From NCBI GenBank assembly GCA_904384225.1, contig CAJFJV010000003.1, forward strand, positions 1 through 64,000: DNA of 64,000 bases. Direction: 5' to 3'. Positions 16,228 through 24,990 of the stretch are shown piece after piece. The notes below the pieces were generated by a model. It had not been told where the DNA came from and did not search any database. It saw nothing but the letters and a program-made list of their open reading frames with translations. The translations under genes were made by a program, and so were the position numbers. How positions within the stretch are numbered: position 1 is the first letter of the stretch; each line of letters begins with the position of its first letter. This DNA is from an uncultured Oscillospiraceae bacterium. GTDB taxonomy: Bacteria; Bacillota; Clostridia; Oscillospirales; Ruminococcaceae.

Positions 16228-17149
16228 GATTGGTACCTCCTGTTCCTACCGGCTTGGTTGCTGTAATACGATCAATGAGCGGTGTAATAAGGTTCATCAA
16301 TAATATAGCAAAGGATACCCCTTCTGGATAGGAACCAAATACACGAATCAGTGTTGTTATCACGCCGCAGCCAAAAGCAAAAATGATTTTTCCTTTCAAA
16401 GTGGCTGGAGTTGTCGAATAATCGGTAGCCATAAAAATGGCACCCAGCATTAATCCTCCTGCCAGTATCTGTTTAACCGGATCTTCGCCCAAAACCCATG
16501 TGAAAACAAAAACAGTTCCGATAAATGTAAATGGGACCAGTGGATTGATTACTCGACGGATTACCAAATATATGCCGCCGATCAATAGAGCCAGTGCACT
16601 GATTTCACCGATACATCCACTGGTATTCCCTAAAAGCAAATCCAATGTTTTTGTATTGGCTAAATCGGTTAAAGGCGTCGCGCTTGCTGTTGCGTCTAAT
16701 CCGTAACGATAGGCAAACGGTTCTGTCCATGATGTCATGTATGTGCCAAAAGAAACAACAAGAAAAATGCGGGCGGCAATTGCAGGATTTGCAAAGTTTT
16801 GTCCAATTCCGCCAAACAACTGTTTCACTACGACGATAGCAAAAACAGAACCTATAACCGCCACCCAAAGCGGAATCTGCGGCGGAAGATTAAACGCTAA
16901 CAAAATGCCTGTAACAATAGCGCTGAAATCTGAAATTGTATTGCTTCGCCGCATAAGCTTCCGGATTAAAAACTCAGAAAGCATACAGGTCGCAACACAT
17001 ACGCAGGTTACAATTAACGCACGAGGCCCAAACACGTAAATTCCAACAAGTAAAGCCGGAAACAGCGCCACAATCATATCAAACATGATATTCGAGGTTG
17101 AATTGCCGCTGAGCAAATGCGGAGACGGAGAAACAATCAATTTTTTCAT
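16220..17149 (-). CDS. rnfD: Rnf complex subunit D, membrane flavoprotein
   Basis: Integral membrane subunit of 309 aa with about nine helices, homologous to NqrB. The covalent FMN site is SATPLT in DATASATPLTDLANT near residue 155, and FANPAIAARIF near residue 120 is a conserved loop. Its start overlaps the rnfC stop by 4 nt. Together with rnfG it forms the ion-pumping redox path. Confidence 0.95.
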   Translation of the reverse strand: MKKLIVSPSPHLLSGNSTSNIMFDMIVALFPALLVGIYVFGPRALIVTCVCVATCMLSEFLIRKLMRRSNTISDFSAIVTGILLAFNLPPQIPLWVAVIGSVFAIVVVKQLFGGIGQNFANPAIAARIFLVVSFGTYMTSWTEPFAYRYGLDATASATPLTDLANTKTLDLLLGNTSGCIGEISALALLIGGIYLVIRRVINPLVPFTFIGTVFVFTWVLGEDPVKQILAGGLMLGAIFMATDYSTTPATLKGKIIFAFGCGVITTLIRVFGSYPEGVSFAILLMNLITPLIDRITATKPVGTGGTNRV

Positions 17150-18477
17150 TTATTCGATACTCCTTTGCTCTGATATTCTTTCAGCAAAACTTTTCCAAGC
17201 TGATTCTTCTGCGCCAAATGGCGTTTAGCTGGACAAATAAAGGAGCAGCACCCGCAATTGATGCATAAGTCCACATGCAGCTTCATTAAAAGTTCCGGAT
17301 TTCTGGTGTCATACGCCTTCTCAAGTCGAGCTGGCATCAATTTCATCGGGCAAATACCAATACATTTACCACATCGAATACACGCTGTTGTTTGTGGCAA
17401 CTGTGCTGACTTTTCTGTAAAGGCAAGAATTGCATTGTTATTTTTAATAACCGGCATCTCCACGCTTTCTACAGCAGTGCCCATCATTGGACCGCCCATC
17501 AAAACTTTTCCGTAGGAATTTTCCGGTACCTTGCAAAAATCAAGCACTGCACGGATCGGTGTGCCGATCAAAACATGCAAATTAGAAGGTTTTCCCACAG
17601 CATCGCCGTCTACAGTAATCCGTCTCGCTATAAGCGGCATGCCCGCTTTTAAATAATTGCCAAGATGCGCAACAGTAGATACGTTTATTACCAATACGCC
17701 GCAGTCCGCTGGAAGCTTTCCTTTTGGAACAATCACTCCACATGTAGCATAGATAATGGATTTTTCCGCCCCTTGTGGATAAAGCGATTTCAAGGACACG
17801 ATCGATACGTCTTCTGCCGGAGAAAATAATGAATTAAGCCTTTCTATAGCAAGCGGCTTATTATCCTCAATCCCAATATACACCTTTTGAATGCCAAGAT
17901 AACGGCAAATTAAATGTATTCCATCGGCAATTGCCTGTGTATCTTCTATGCATGTCCGATAATCTGATGTGATATACGGTTCACACTCCGCCGCATTAAT
18001 AACAAGCTTGTCAACACGGTCAATATCCTGATACCCAAGCTTGATATGTGTCGGAAATCCGGCGCCGCCCAGACCGACAGCTCCACTTTCCCGCACTGCG
18101 GACAAGAAGGATTCTCTATCCTGTATAATGGGAGGAGCTATGGATGGATCTATTCTCTGTTCACCATCCGTATCTATGACTACCGCTTTGCAACTGACAC
18201 CAAGCACATTTCGGTATTCTGCAATTTCTGCAACAATTCCTGAACAGCTTGCATGAATCGGAACAGAAAAAGGATGCGAACTATCCCCTATTTTTTGTCC
18301 GACCAAAACCATATCCCCTTTTTTAACAAGAGGATCACAGGGAGTCCCCATATGCTGAAGCAGAGGGATCACAACACGCGGGGGGATAGGACATCGCTGC
18401 GTTTCCATCTGTTCCGTATTTTTATGATGCGGAACATGCGCACCGGCTAACCGCCGTTTTGCTCTTACAATAGCCAT
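17146..18477 (-). CDS. rnfC: Rnf complex subunit C, NADH-site subunit
   Basis: Soluble subunit of 443 aa carrying the NAD(H)/FMN site and two 4Fe-4S clusters, peripheral on the cytoplasmic side. The N-terminal region is barrel-sandwich-like. The glycine-rich FMN/NADH loop is VRESGAVGLGGAGFPTHIK near residue 130; the clusters are CIRCGKCIGICP near 370 and CINCGCCSFICP near 410. The ATG follows a strong AAGGAGGTC site. It is the first gene of the operon, behind the promoter at 18679-18707 and a ~190-nt leader. Confidence 0.95.
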   Translation of the reverse strand: MAIVRAKRRLAGAHVPHHKNTEQMETQRCPIPPRVVIPLLQHMGTPCDPLVKKGDMVLVGQKIGDSSHPFSVPIHASCSGIVAEIAEYRNVLGVSCKAVVIDTDGEQRIDPSIAPPIIQDRESFLSAVRESGAVGLGGAGFPTHIKLGYQDIDRVDKLVINAAECEPYITSDYRTCIEDTQAIADGIHLICRYLGIQKVYIGIEDNKPLAIERLNSLFSPAEDVSIVSLKSLYPQGAEKSIIYATCGVIVPKGKLPADCGVLVINVSTVAHLGNYLKAGMPLIARRITVDGDAVGKPSNLHVLIGTPIRAVLDFCKVPENSYGKVLMGGPMMGTAVESVEMPVIKNNNAILAFTEKSAQLPQTTACIRCGKCIGICPMKLMPARLEKAYDTRNPELLMKLHVDLCINCGCCSFICPAKRHLAQKNQLGKVLLKEYQSKGVSNK

Positions 18478-18508
18478 TTTGACCTCCTTAAATCGTAAAA
18501 ACTATTAT

Positions 18509-18651
18509 CTGTCTTTTTATCAAGATATCAGCCAGATCTATATTACAGCAACGGATCATCACTGCTGTTGCTGCACTTCAAATGCGGGAACATCAATCAC
18601 ATAACGGTTGGATGTACGATAGAACAGGTGCCTACTATCATATCAAGACAG
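18509..18651 (-). promoter_or_regulatory. structured 5' leader of the rnf operon, possible riboswitch
   Basis: In the minus-strand transcript CUGUCUU (18645-18651) pairs with AAGACAG (18509-18515), a 7-bp helix closing a ~143-nt domain. Inside are GAUAG/CUAUC (18618-18622/18635-18639) and CAGCAAC/GUUGCUG (18546-18552/18567-18573, 14-nt loop). The closing helix ends about 25 nt before the ribosome site. I recognise no known riboswitch consensus. Confidence 0.45.
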
Positions 18652-18678
18652 ACGCTATAGCTGCTAAGCGCTTACTTT

Positions 18679-18707
18679 ATTATAAGCGAATAGGGAGATA
18701 TTTTCAA
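18679..18707 (-). promoter_or_regulatory. sigma-A promoter of the rnf operon
   Basis: Minus-strand TTGAAA (18702-18707), 17 nt, TATAAT (18679-18684). It predicts a 5' leader of about 190 nt. Confidence 0.75.
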
Positions 18708-18989
18708 TCACATTAACAGAATCCTGACAAAAAGAAAGGAATACGTTTCCTTAAAATTTAAAAGCAAAAATCCATTACATCTTCATATCAAAGCAAACGC
18801 CCTTACATAAAAGGGATCATCCTTTTATAACAGTATTTCTCTCAAAATTTCCTTTCTTTCAGTTTTTTCATTTTTTACAGCATCATTCTGCTATTATATT
18901 ATAGAAGAGAGAAAATTTAAAATTTTAACAAACATAATATAAAATTAAACTTTGGCGCTATTCTGCATATCTAAAATATGATAAAACGC
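18708..18989. other. intergenic stretch between the rnf promoter and the clp-operon terminator
   Basis: No gene seen. A short inverted repeat ATAAAAGG-gatcat-CCTTTTAT lies at 18807-18828, a possible protein site; the rest is AT-rich. Confidence 0.4.
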
Positions 18990-19026
18990 AAGGAACATTT
19001 ATACATATCCTGCATAAATGTTCCTT
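18981..19026 (-). terminator. strong terminator ending the ruv-to-lipoprotein gene run
   Basis: AAGGAACATTTAT (18990-19002) and ATAAATGTTCCTT (19014-19026) form a perfect 13-bp stem with an 11-nt loop; on the minus strand GCGTTTTATC follows. It lies 30 nt past the lipoprotein stop. Confidence 0.85.
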
Positions 19027-19055
19027 AGCTAAAAATACACTATCGATTCTTTAAT

Positions 19056-19505
19056 TCAGCTATTGACTTTGACTTCCGTTGTATCGCCCTTTTTCATATT
19101 CGGAACAAGTGCCTGATACAGCTTTTTGAGGGATTCAGAAGAGGTTGTTGCTCCGGAAACAGCGTCTATCCCGTTCCCATCCTGTTTTTCTATCAGTGAT
19201 TTTTCAAGTGCCGGATAAAACGCACTTGGCCAAGTTTTACTTCCGGCATTTTTCATTGCCTCATTGTATTCTGTATTTTCCGACTTTTTTGCTCCATCAT
19301 CATTTTCTGCGTCAAAGTCGGCAGAAACAATTTTTCCGTCTTCTACTGTGAGTGTAAGATATTCTGTCCAGCCATGGTCGTCTGCCTGTGCATATACCGC
19401 TTTATACGTGCCGTCTTGAAACGACGCCGCATTGGTATCATTACAGCCGGTAAAAACAGCAGTACAAAGGCACAGTGAAAAAAGCACGGAAAGTGTTTTT
19501 TTCAT
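19056..19505 (-). CDS. FMN-binding domain lipoprotein
   Basis: A predicted surface lipoprotein of 149 aa. The signal peptide ends in the lipobox FTGC with Cys at about residue 20. The rest is one RnfG-type FMN-binding domain with the flavinylation motif DAVSGATTSSES near residue 118. Such proteins accept covalent FMN from an ApbE transferase and carry electrons outside the membrane, in flavin-based extracellular electron transfer or with Rnf. Its position just beyond the rnf promoter hints at a link, but it is the last gene of a different transcript, 31 nt after clpE. No ApbE gene is in the window. Confidence 0.85.
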   Translation of the reverse strand: MKKTLSVLFSLCLCTAVFTGCNDTNAASFQDGTYKAVYAQADDHGWTEYLTLTVEDGKIVSADFDAENDDGAKKSENTEYNEAMKNAGSKTWPSAFYPALEKSLIEKQDGNGIDAVSGATTSSESLKKLYQALVPNMKKGDTTEVKVNS

Positions 19506-19536
19506 AACAGAAGCTCCTTCTTTCCTTTTATTTTAC

Positions 19537-21789
19537 TCAAAGAAAAGACAGTTCAAGTTTTTCGCTGGCATCCAAGGAAACTGCGCTTACTTGCTGATCA
19601 AAATGATCGATCAAATACTGTGCAATAGGATCTTCCACTTCATCACGGATTACTTTGCGCAAATCGCGCGCATTATATTTCCCTCCGCCAGCCAATTCTG
19701 CAATCTTTTCCTGAGCCTTCTTAGTATAACACAATTTAATATGTTTCTCACGCAGCGCTTCAGACAATTCGCCAAGTAAAATTCCGGAAATTTGCGCTAA
19801 ATCCTCTTTAGACAGCCGGTTGAAGACAACGATTTCATCCACACGCGCTAAAAATTCCGGACGGAGGAAAGCGGATAAAGCATGCATCGCTTTTTCTTTG
19901 TCGATTTCCCCAGCCGTACGGTTAAATCCAACAATAGAAGACGTGTCATTTGATCCTGCATTCGATGTCATAACAATTACCGTATTTTCAAAATTGACTT
20001 CCCTTCCATGTGCATCTGTCACTTTGCCTTCATCTAAAATCTGAAGCAGAATATTCATCACATCCGGATGCGCTTTTTCAATTTCGTCAAATAAAACAAC
20101 AGAATACGGTCTGCGGCGTATCTTTTCTGTCAGCTGGCCTGCATCATCGTACCCAACATATCCGGGAGGAGAGCCTATTAGCCTTGCTACCGTATGTTTC
20201 TCCATAAATTCAGACATATCAAAACGAATTACCGGATCTACAGAATCAAACAAAGCAGAAGACAGTACTTTAACCAACTCTGTTTTTCCCACACCGGTCG
20301 GACCTACAAAAATAAAAGATGCCGGCCGCCGTTTTGTAGAAAGCTGTAAACGGCTGCGCTTAATTGCGCGGACAACCTTTGAAACAGCTTCCGGCTGTCC
20401 AATGATACGACGGTTTAGTTCCGACTCCAAATGAATAATTTTTTGATAGTCATCCTGCGCCACCTTATTGGCAGGAATCCCTGTGCTCAGCTCAATCACC
20501 TTAGCCAAATCGTCAAGCGTTACTTCAACATGGCTCACCTTTGGTTCTAATTCCTTAAGCTCTTCCCGAACGCGAAGCATCTCCGCTTTGACCTCTGCAA
20601 TGCGTTCAAAATCTGGATTCTCTGTTGCTTCGCTCAACGCTGTTTCCTCGTCGGTTAGCTTTTTCAGCTGCTGGTTCAATTTGGCGTTTTCCGTAAGTTC
20701 CTTGCTTGCCAAAGAAGCGCAGGCACAGGCTTCATCAAGCAAATCAATTGCCTTATCTGGAAGAAAACGATCAGAAATATATCGTTCTGACCAAAGAACG
20801 GCTAATTTAATAATCTCATCGCTGACAATGACATGATGATGATGTTCATAATACTGCTTGATCCCGCGAAGCACTTCAATAGAATCTGAAACAGACGGCT
20901 CTTTAACTGTAACTGGCTGAAACCGGCGTTCCAAAGCCGAGTCTTTCTCAATATTTTTGCGGTACTCATTAAAGGTTGTGGCCCCAATAACCTGAATTTC
21001 ACCTCGGGAAAGCGCCGGTTTCATAATATTCGCAGCACTCATTGAACCTTCTGAATCACCCGTACCGATTAAAGTATGCACTTCGTCAATAAACAAAATC
21101 ACGTTTCCGGCAGCTTTGATATCATCGATCAAGCCCTTTACGCGGCTTTCGAACTGCCCGCGGAACTGTGTTCCCGCAACTAAAGCCGTCATATCAAGAA
21201 GCCAGATCTCTTTATCAAGCAGACGGAACGGAACCTCACCTGAAACAATGCGCTGTGCAATCCCCTCGGCAATAGCTGTTTTTCCAACGCCAGGTTCGCC
21301 AATCAGACAAGGGTTATTTTTCGTCCGGCGGCTCAAAATTTGCACCACACGATAAATTTCATTTTCGCGCCCAATAATGCGGTCGAGCAATCCGTCTTTT
21401 GCTTTCTGGCAAAGATTTGTACAATAAGCATCCAAAAATTTATATTTAGGTTTTTCTTTTTTCTTGATATTTTTCTTTTCTTCCGGTGTTTTTTTCTCTT
21501 CCTCCCGAATCGCCGGTGTTTCACCACCGAATAAATTTTGAAGGAAATTCGGCATTGTACCTGCACCGCCAGGCTCGAAGGAATCTCCATCTGCTAATTC
21601 CATGAGCTGTTGGCTCATAGCTTCCATCTCTTCTTCGGAAATTCCCATCTGATTCATAATCTGTGAGATTTGCGGAAGTCCTGCTTCCTTCGCACAAACC
21701 CAGCAAAGCCCTTCGTTAACGGCTTTTCCATTTTCCATGCGCTGCACGAACAGAACAGCCGGACGTTTTTTACACTTGCTGCAAATCAT
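19537..21789 (-). CDS. clpE: ClpE-type AAA+ unfoldase with N-terminal zinc finger
   Basis: A 750-aa Hsp100 ATPase that unfolds proteins for ClpP or acts as disaggregase. The N-terminus has a ClpE/McsA-like zinc finger (CSKCKKRP near residue 3, then CWVCAKEAG near 29) and an acidic linker. AAA1 Walker A GEPGVGKT is near residue 166, a UVR/coiled-coil middle region follows (about 390-420), and AAA2 Walker A GPTGVGKTEL is near 498. The IVGFN loop near 625 resembles the ClpP-docking IGF loop. ClpC is excluded by lack of the Clp-N repeats. No CtsR gene or CtsR-box was seen nearby. It overlaps pgsA by 4 nt (ATGA). Confidence 0.85.
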   Translation of the reverse strand: MICSKCKKRPAVLFVQRMENGKAVNEGLCWVCAKEAGLPQISQIMNQMGISEEEMEAMSQQLMELADGDSFEPGGAGTMPNFLQNLFGGETPAIREEEKKTPEEKKNIKKKEKPKYKFLDAYCTNLCQKAKDGLLDRIIGRENEIYRVVQILSRRTKNNPCLIGEPGVGKTAIAEGIAQRIVSGEVPFRLLDKEIWLLDMTALVAGTQFRGQFESRVKGLIDDIKAAGNVILFIDEVHTLIGTGDSEGSMSAANIMKPALSRGEIQVIGATTFNEYRKNIEKDSALERRFQPVTVKEPSVSDSIEVLRGIKQYYEHHHHVIVSDEIIKLAVLWSERYISDRFLPDKAIDLLDEACACASLASKELTENAKLNQQLKKLTDEETALSEATENPDFERIAEVKAEMLRVREELKELEPKVSHVEVTLDDLAKVIELSTGIPANKVAQDDYQKIIHLESELNRRIIGQPEAVSKVVRAIKRSRLQLSTKRRPASFIFVGPTGVGKTELVKVLSSALFDSVDPVIRFDMSEFMEKHTVARLIGSPPGYVGYDDAGQLTEKIRRRPYSVVLFDEIEKAHPDVMNILLQILDEGKVTDAHGREVNFENTVIVMTSNAGSNDTSSIVGFNRTAGEIDKEKAMHALSAFLRPEFLARVDEIVVFNRLSKEDLAQISGILLGELSEALREKHIKLCYTKKAQEKIAELAGGGKYNARDLRKVIRDEVEDPIAQYLIDHFDQQVSAVSLDASEKLELSFL

Positions 21790-22340
21790 TTATTATCTCC
21801 TTCTTTAACTGGGGTCTTTAAAAACGTTATTATGTACATAATAAAAGCAAATAAAATCAAAGCCATTGAAACACAGATAATAGTCCATATCCCAATCGGG
21901 TTTTTCCCGACGGACGGAAAAATCAACAAAATAGCCATCGCCGCATACATTTCAAAAGTCGAAAGCTTTCCATACCATCTCGCATAAGGAACTTGTTTCT
22001 TTTTCCCTTTTAACATGATTAATCCGCCCGAGAGAATACTGATTTCTTTAATGACATAAACGATAAACAAAATAAGCAGCTCCGGAAAACGCACCGTAAG
22101 ACATCCAATAACCGCAGCCTGTGTCAGTTTATCTGCCACCGGGTCAAGCATCTTTCCAAGATCGGATATCATATTGAAATGACGCGCAATAAAACCATCC
22201 AAAACATCAGTCAAACCGGACAACAACAAAACCAAAACCGGCCAAATCGCAATTCCCTCTGCCGGCGTGTTCAAATAGCACACAATAAAAACAGGAATTA
22301 ATATGATACGAAAACAGGACAGAATATTTGGAATTGTCAT
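21786..22340 (-). CDS. pgsA: CDP-diacylglycerol-glycerol-3-phosphate 3-phosphatidyltransferase
   Basis: Inner-membrane enzyme that commits CDP-diacylglycerol to phosphatidylglycerol; 184 aa, normal length. The CDP-alcohol phosphatidyltransferase motif DG..AR....G..D is seen as DVLDGFIARHFNMISDLGKMLDPVADK near residues 42-70, with the catalytic Asp pairs. About five hydrophobic helices follow. The ATG has GGGAGTG 6 nt upstream. It is placed between cvpA and clpE in a long leftward gene run. Confidence 0.92.
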   Translation of the reverse strand: MTIPNILSCFRIILIPVFIVCYLNTPAEGIAIWPVLVLLLSGLTDVLDGFIARHFNMISDLGKMLDPVADKLTQAAVIGCLTVRFPELLILFIVYVIKEISILSGGLIMLKGKKKQVPYARWYGKLSTFEMYAAMAILLIFPSVGKNPIGIWTIICVSMALILFAFIMYIITFLKTPVKEGDNK

Positions 22341-22362
22341 AAAAATTCACTCCCTTACAAAA

Positions 22363-23067
22363 TCAGAAAAACTGAAAGAAAAACTGATAGATAAAACTCT
22401 TCCCAATAATTTCTGTATTAAACCATCCAAGCGCATTGCCGGACAAAGAGATAATAATATTTCCGACAAGCCCCAGCAAAAGAAGCACCAATATTCCTTG
22501 TAAAGCGCCGACTACAGCTCCTAAAACAGCATTTACTGTTCCAACAAGCGGAATCTTGCGCACTGCTCCCATTGCTTTTGCTATGATTTTTATTATTATA
22601 ACGCAAACAATAAAGATTAACAAGCACAAAACCAGCTGCAAGAGCATCGTCACAACTGGTGCAACCACAGTATCTGTAATTGTTACACCGACACTGCTCA
22701 ACGTTTCTCCTGCATTTTTTTGTATTTCTGAAATCATTGCTTCCTGCGATCCGTATTGTGCCAGCATCGGATTCAAAATAAAAGATGGGAGTGCTGCAAC
22801 CACTATGGGAATGGCAGCCGAAACCGACGTTGTATCTGATAAGCCAGAAAGCGTATCTGTGATATTTTGCAGAACAGGGCCGCGAATAAGATTGGCAAAG
22901 ATCAAATCAGCAAGCCAACCGCTTAACCAAAATGCGGCCAAAAGCGCAACAAAAGTTCCGACAGCTAAAACGATCGTTTTTAAGAAACCCTTTTTGTATC
23001 CGCTTATCACCCACGATACAAAAACAGCTAATGCGATCAGGTCTAAAATAATAGAAAATACCGTCAC
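22363..23067 (-). CDS. CvpA family membrane protein
   Basis: A predicted polytopic membrane protein of 234 aa with the CvpA topology: hydrophobic helices near residues 1-20, 28-50, 65-90 and a C-terminal pair around 130-200 with a linker rich in small residues. CvpA proteins are linked to envelope maintenance and colicin V production in E. coli; the molecular role is unclear. I chose the GTG at 23067: GGGGAGG lies 6 nt upstream, while the longer frame would run into DUF5711 coding sequence and starts with non-membrane residues. It lies 19 nt after the DUF5711 gene. Confidence 0.8.
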   Translation of the reverse strand: MTVFSIILDLIALAVFVSWVISGYKKGFLKTIVLAVGTFVALLAAFWLSGWLADLIFANLIRGPVLQNITDTLSGLSDTTSVSAAIPIVVAALPSFILNPMLAQYGSQEAMISEIQKNAGETLSSVGVTITDTVVAPVVTMLLQLVLCLLIFIVCVIIIKIIAKAMGAVRKIPLVGTVNAVLGAVVGALQGILVLLLLGLVGNIIISLSGNALGWFNTEIIGKSFIYQFFFQFF

Positions 23068-23086
23068 AGTCAACCTCCCCGCTGTA

Positions 23087-24220
23087 TCAGCGTATACTGT
23101 ATTTCGAAATGGTATCAGCCCCCAAAAGGAACATGGAACCACCCGTATACGTAATTTTCTGCGCACTGCTCTCCAATGGAATCTCCTCTTGTAATTCAAG
23201 AGAGAGATTGTAGTGGTAAACCATCTTTCTTCCTAAAAGCAAAATACGATTATTGGTAAGGCAAAGATCTATGGGCGAATCTGAAACAGCGGTTGTTTCT
23301 ATCTCTATTCCGTCTTGGTCAAACAGCGTCAAAGCAGACGCGCCATTTAGCGGGTTATCTGTAACAATCGCCGTCACATCGCTGCTGCCGCATACAAACT
23401 GCTGGAGTGTCCCTTCATATTCTGTAACAGAAGATTCTCCGGTATCCGTATTCAAAAAAGCAATACGATCCGTTCCTACTACAATTAAACCGGATGAAGA
23501 AGTATACGTCATATACAGCGGAAGGATATCTGGAATCTGATATGTCTGCGCTGTTTGCTCTGAGGTATAATCGAATACAGAAATACTTGCCATAAATGAC
23601 CCATTCGACGATTCAATCGCACAAGCCGCAATATGTGTTTGATCCGGAGAGAAAGCAGCCATACTAAAGCTTTCAGAAGCAGATCCATAACGATACCGCA
23701 GGTTCATCTTGTCGTCATACACCTGTAGATACGACGCATATTGCTCATGTGAAGTGATAGCCAAAACAGTGCCGTCATCTGCGATTTGAGCGCAAAGGAT
23801 GGGGTTTTCCATTGTCAGCTCACCGCAGTTGCCTTTTACGTCATCTACACGCAGCTTTGTTCCTCCCCGATCAAAAGTCAGCAATCTGTCCCCCGCTTCA
23901 TAAACAGCAGCATTAGAACAGCCATGTGAGACACTGTATGTCTCAGTGCCGTTCACATCATATATATAAAGGCCCGACTGCGTTAAAACAGCTAATTGAT
24001 TTCCAACCGCATAGATATCTTCTAATTGCTCTCCATGAATCAATAGAGGAAAAGTAGAGTCATGGCTGATTCCAGACTTGCGGTTGCTTCTGACGAGAAA
24101 AAAAACGGTAAGAAATACAGCCAATGCTGCTACAAGAAGCCCGAAGCCCATAATCAGGCGCTTTTTCCTTTGTGCAAGCTTCTTTTTTCTGTATTCCTCA
24201 ATATCCTGATAATGTGCCAC
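23087..24220 (-). CDS. DUF5711 family membrane-anchored beta-propeller-like protein
   Basis: A 377-aa protein with a basic cytoplasmic N-terminus (RKKKLAQRKKR), a single membrane helix at about residues 24-45 and a large extracellular part. That part contains repeated four-strand patterns with Asp-x-Asn/Gly turns (for example GLYIYDVNG, LQVYDDKMN, ISVFDYTSE), as in a WD-like propeller. It matches the DUF5711 pattern found next to cvpA in Oscillospirales; its role is unknown. It lies 11 nt after truA. Confidence 0.7.
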   Translation of the reverse strand: MAHYQDIEEYRKKKLAQRKKRLIMGFGLLVAALAVFLTVFFLVRSNRKSGISHDSTFPLLIHGEQLEDIYAVGNQLAVLTQSGLYIYDVNGTETYSVSHGCSNAAVYEAGDRLLTFDRGGTKLRVDDVKGNCGELTMENPILCAQIADDGTVLAITSHEQYASYLQVYDDKMNLRYRYGSASESFSMAAFSPDQTHIAACAIESSNGSFMASISVFDYTSEQTAQTYQIPDILPLYMTYTSSSGLIVVGTDRIAFLNTDTGESSVTEYEGTLQQFVCGSSDVTAIVTDNPLNGASALTLFDQDGIEIETTAVSDSPIDLCLTNNRILLLGRKMVYHYNLSLELQEEIPLESSAQKITYTGGSMFLLGADTISKYSIR

Positions 24221-24231
24221 GGTACCCTCCT

Positions 24232-24969
24232 TTAGTAATCCACACGATTTAAATACAAACCATATGGCGGTGCTGTCCGTCCTGCTAAAGAGCGGTTTTT
24301 CGCCATCAATATCGGCAAGATACTATTTAACGGAAGCATTCCGTCATTTACTTCGAGAAGCGTCCCCACAATAATCCTCACCATATTGTATAAAAAACCA
24401 TCTGCATGGATAGACATCGTCACCATATCCCCCTCTCTTTTAAACGAGAGGCTGTCCACCGTCCTCACAGTAGACATCCCTTCTTTATGGTTTGGATTGC
24501 AAAAGGAGGTGAAATCATGTCTTCCGACTAATGGCAGTGCTTCTCGGTTGAGCAGCTGCACATCTATAGGTTTTTTGTGGTAGAGTGCAAGATCCGACAA
24601 GAACGGATCTTTTATCGGATGGTTCCATATTCGATAAAGATATTCTTTACCCTTGCACGAATAGCGTGCATGAAAGTCAAGGGGAACCTCTTTACAGGAC
24701 AAAACGACAATATCCGGTGGTAAAATCCGATTAAATACTTCTGAAAATTTTTCCGTTGGGAATGGAACATCCGTTTTCATATGAAAAAAACAACTATTTG
24801 CATGTACGCCTGCATCCGTACGCGAACATCCTACAATTGGTTCCCGCCGCTTGAACACCTGCTCTATCTTATCCTGTATAACTTCCGCCACAGTACGGGC
24901 GTTCTTTTGAAACTGAAATCCGTGATAGGCCGTCCCGCGATAGGCAATTTCAACTAACAAATTTTTCAT
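24232..24969 (-). CDS. truA: tRNA pseudouridine(38-40) synthase
   Basis: Converts U38, U39 and U40 in the tRNA anticodon stem to pseudouridine. It is 245 aa, the usual size. The catalytic Asp is in CSRTDAGVHANS near residue 53, and the RNA-contact motif YLYRIWN and the C-terminal GDGFLYNMVRIIVGTL-like segment (DGFLYNMVRIIVGT) are present. It is commonly found behind ecfT in Firmicutes, as here (21 nt). Confidence 0.95.
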   Translation of the reverse strand: MKNLLVEIAYRGTAYHGFQFQKNARTVAEVIQDKIEQVFKRREPIVGCSRTDAGVHANSCFFHMKTDVPFPTEKFSEVFNRILPPDIVVLSCKEVPLDFHARYSCKGKEYLYRIWNHPIKDPFLSDLALYHKKPIDVQLLNREALPLVGRHDFTSFCNPNHKEGMSTVRTVDSLSFKREGDMVTMSIHADGFLYNMVRIIVGTLLEVNDGMLPLNSILPILMAKNRSLAGRTAPPYGLYLNRVDY

Positions 24970-24990
24970 AAATTTAGCGTTTCCCCGTTT

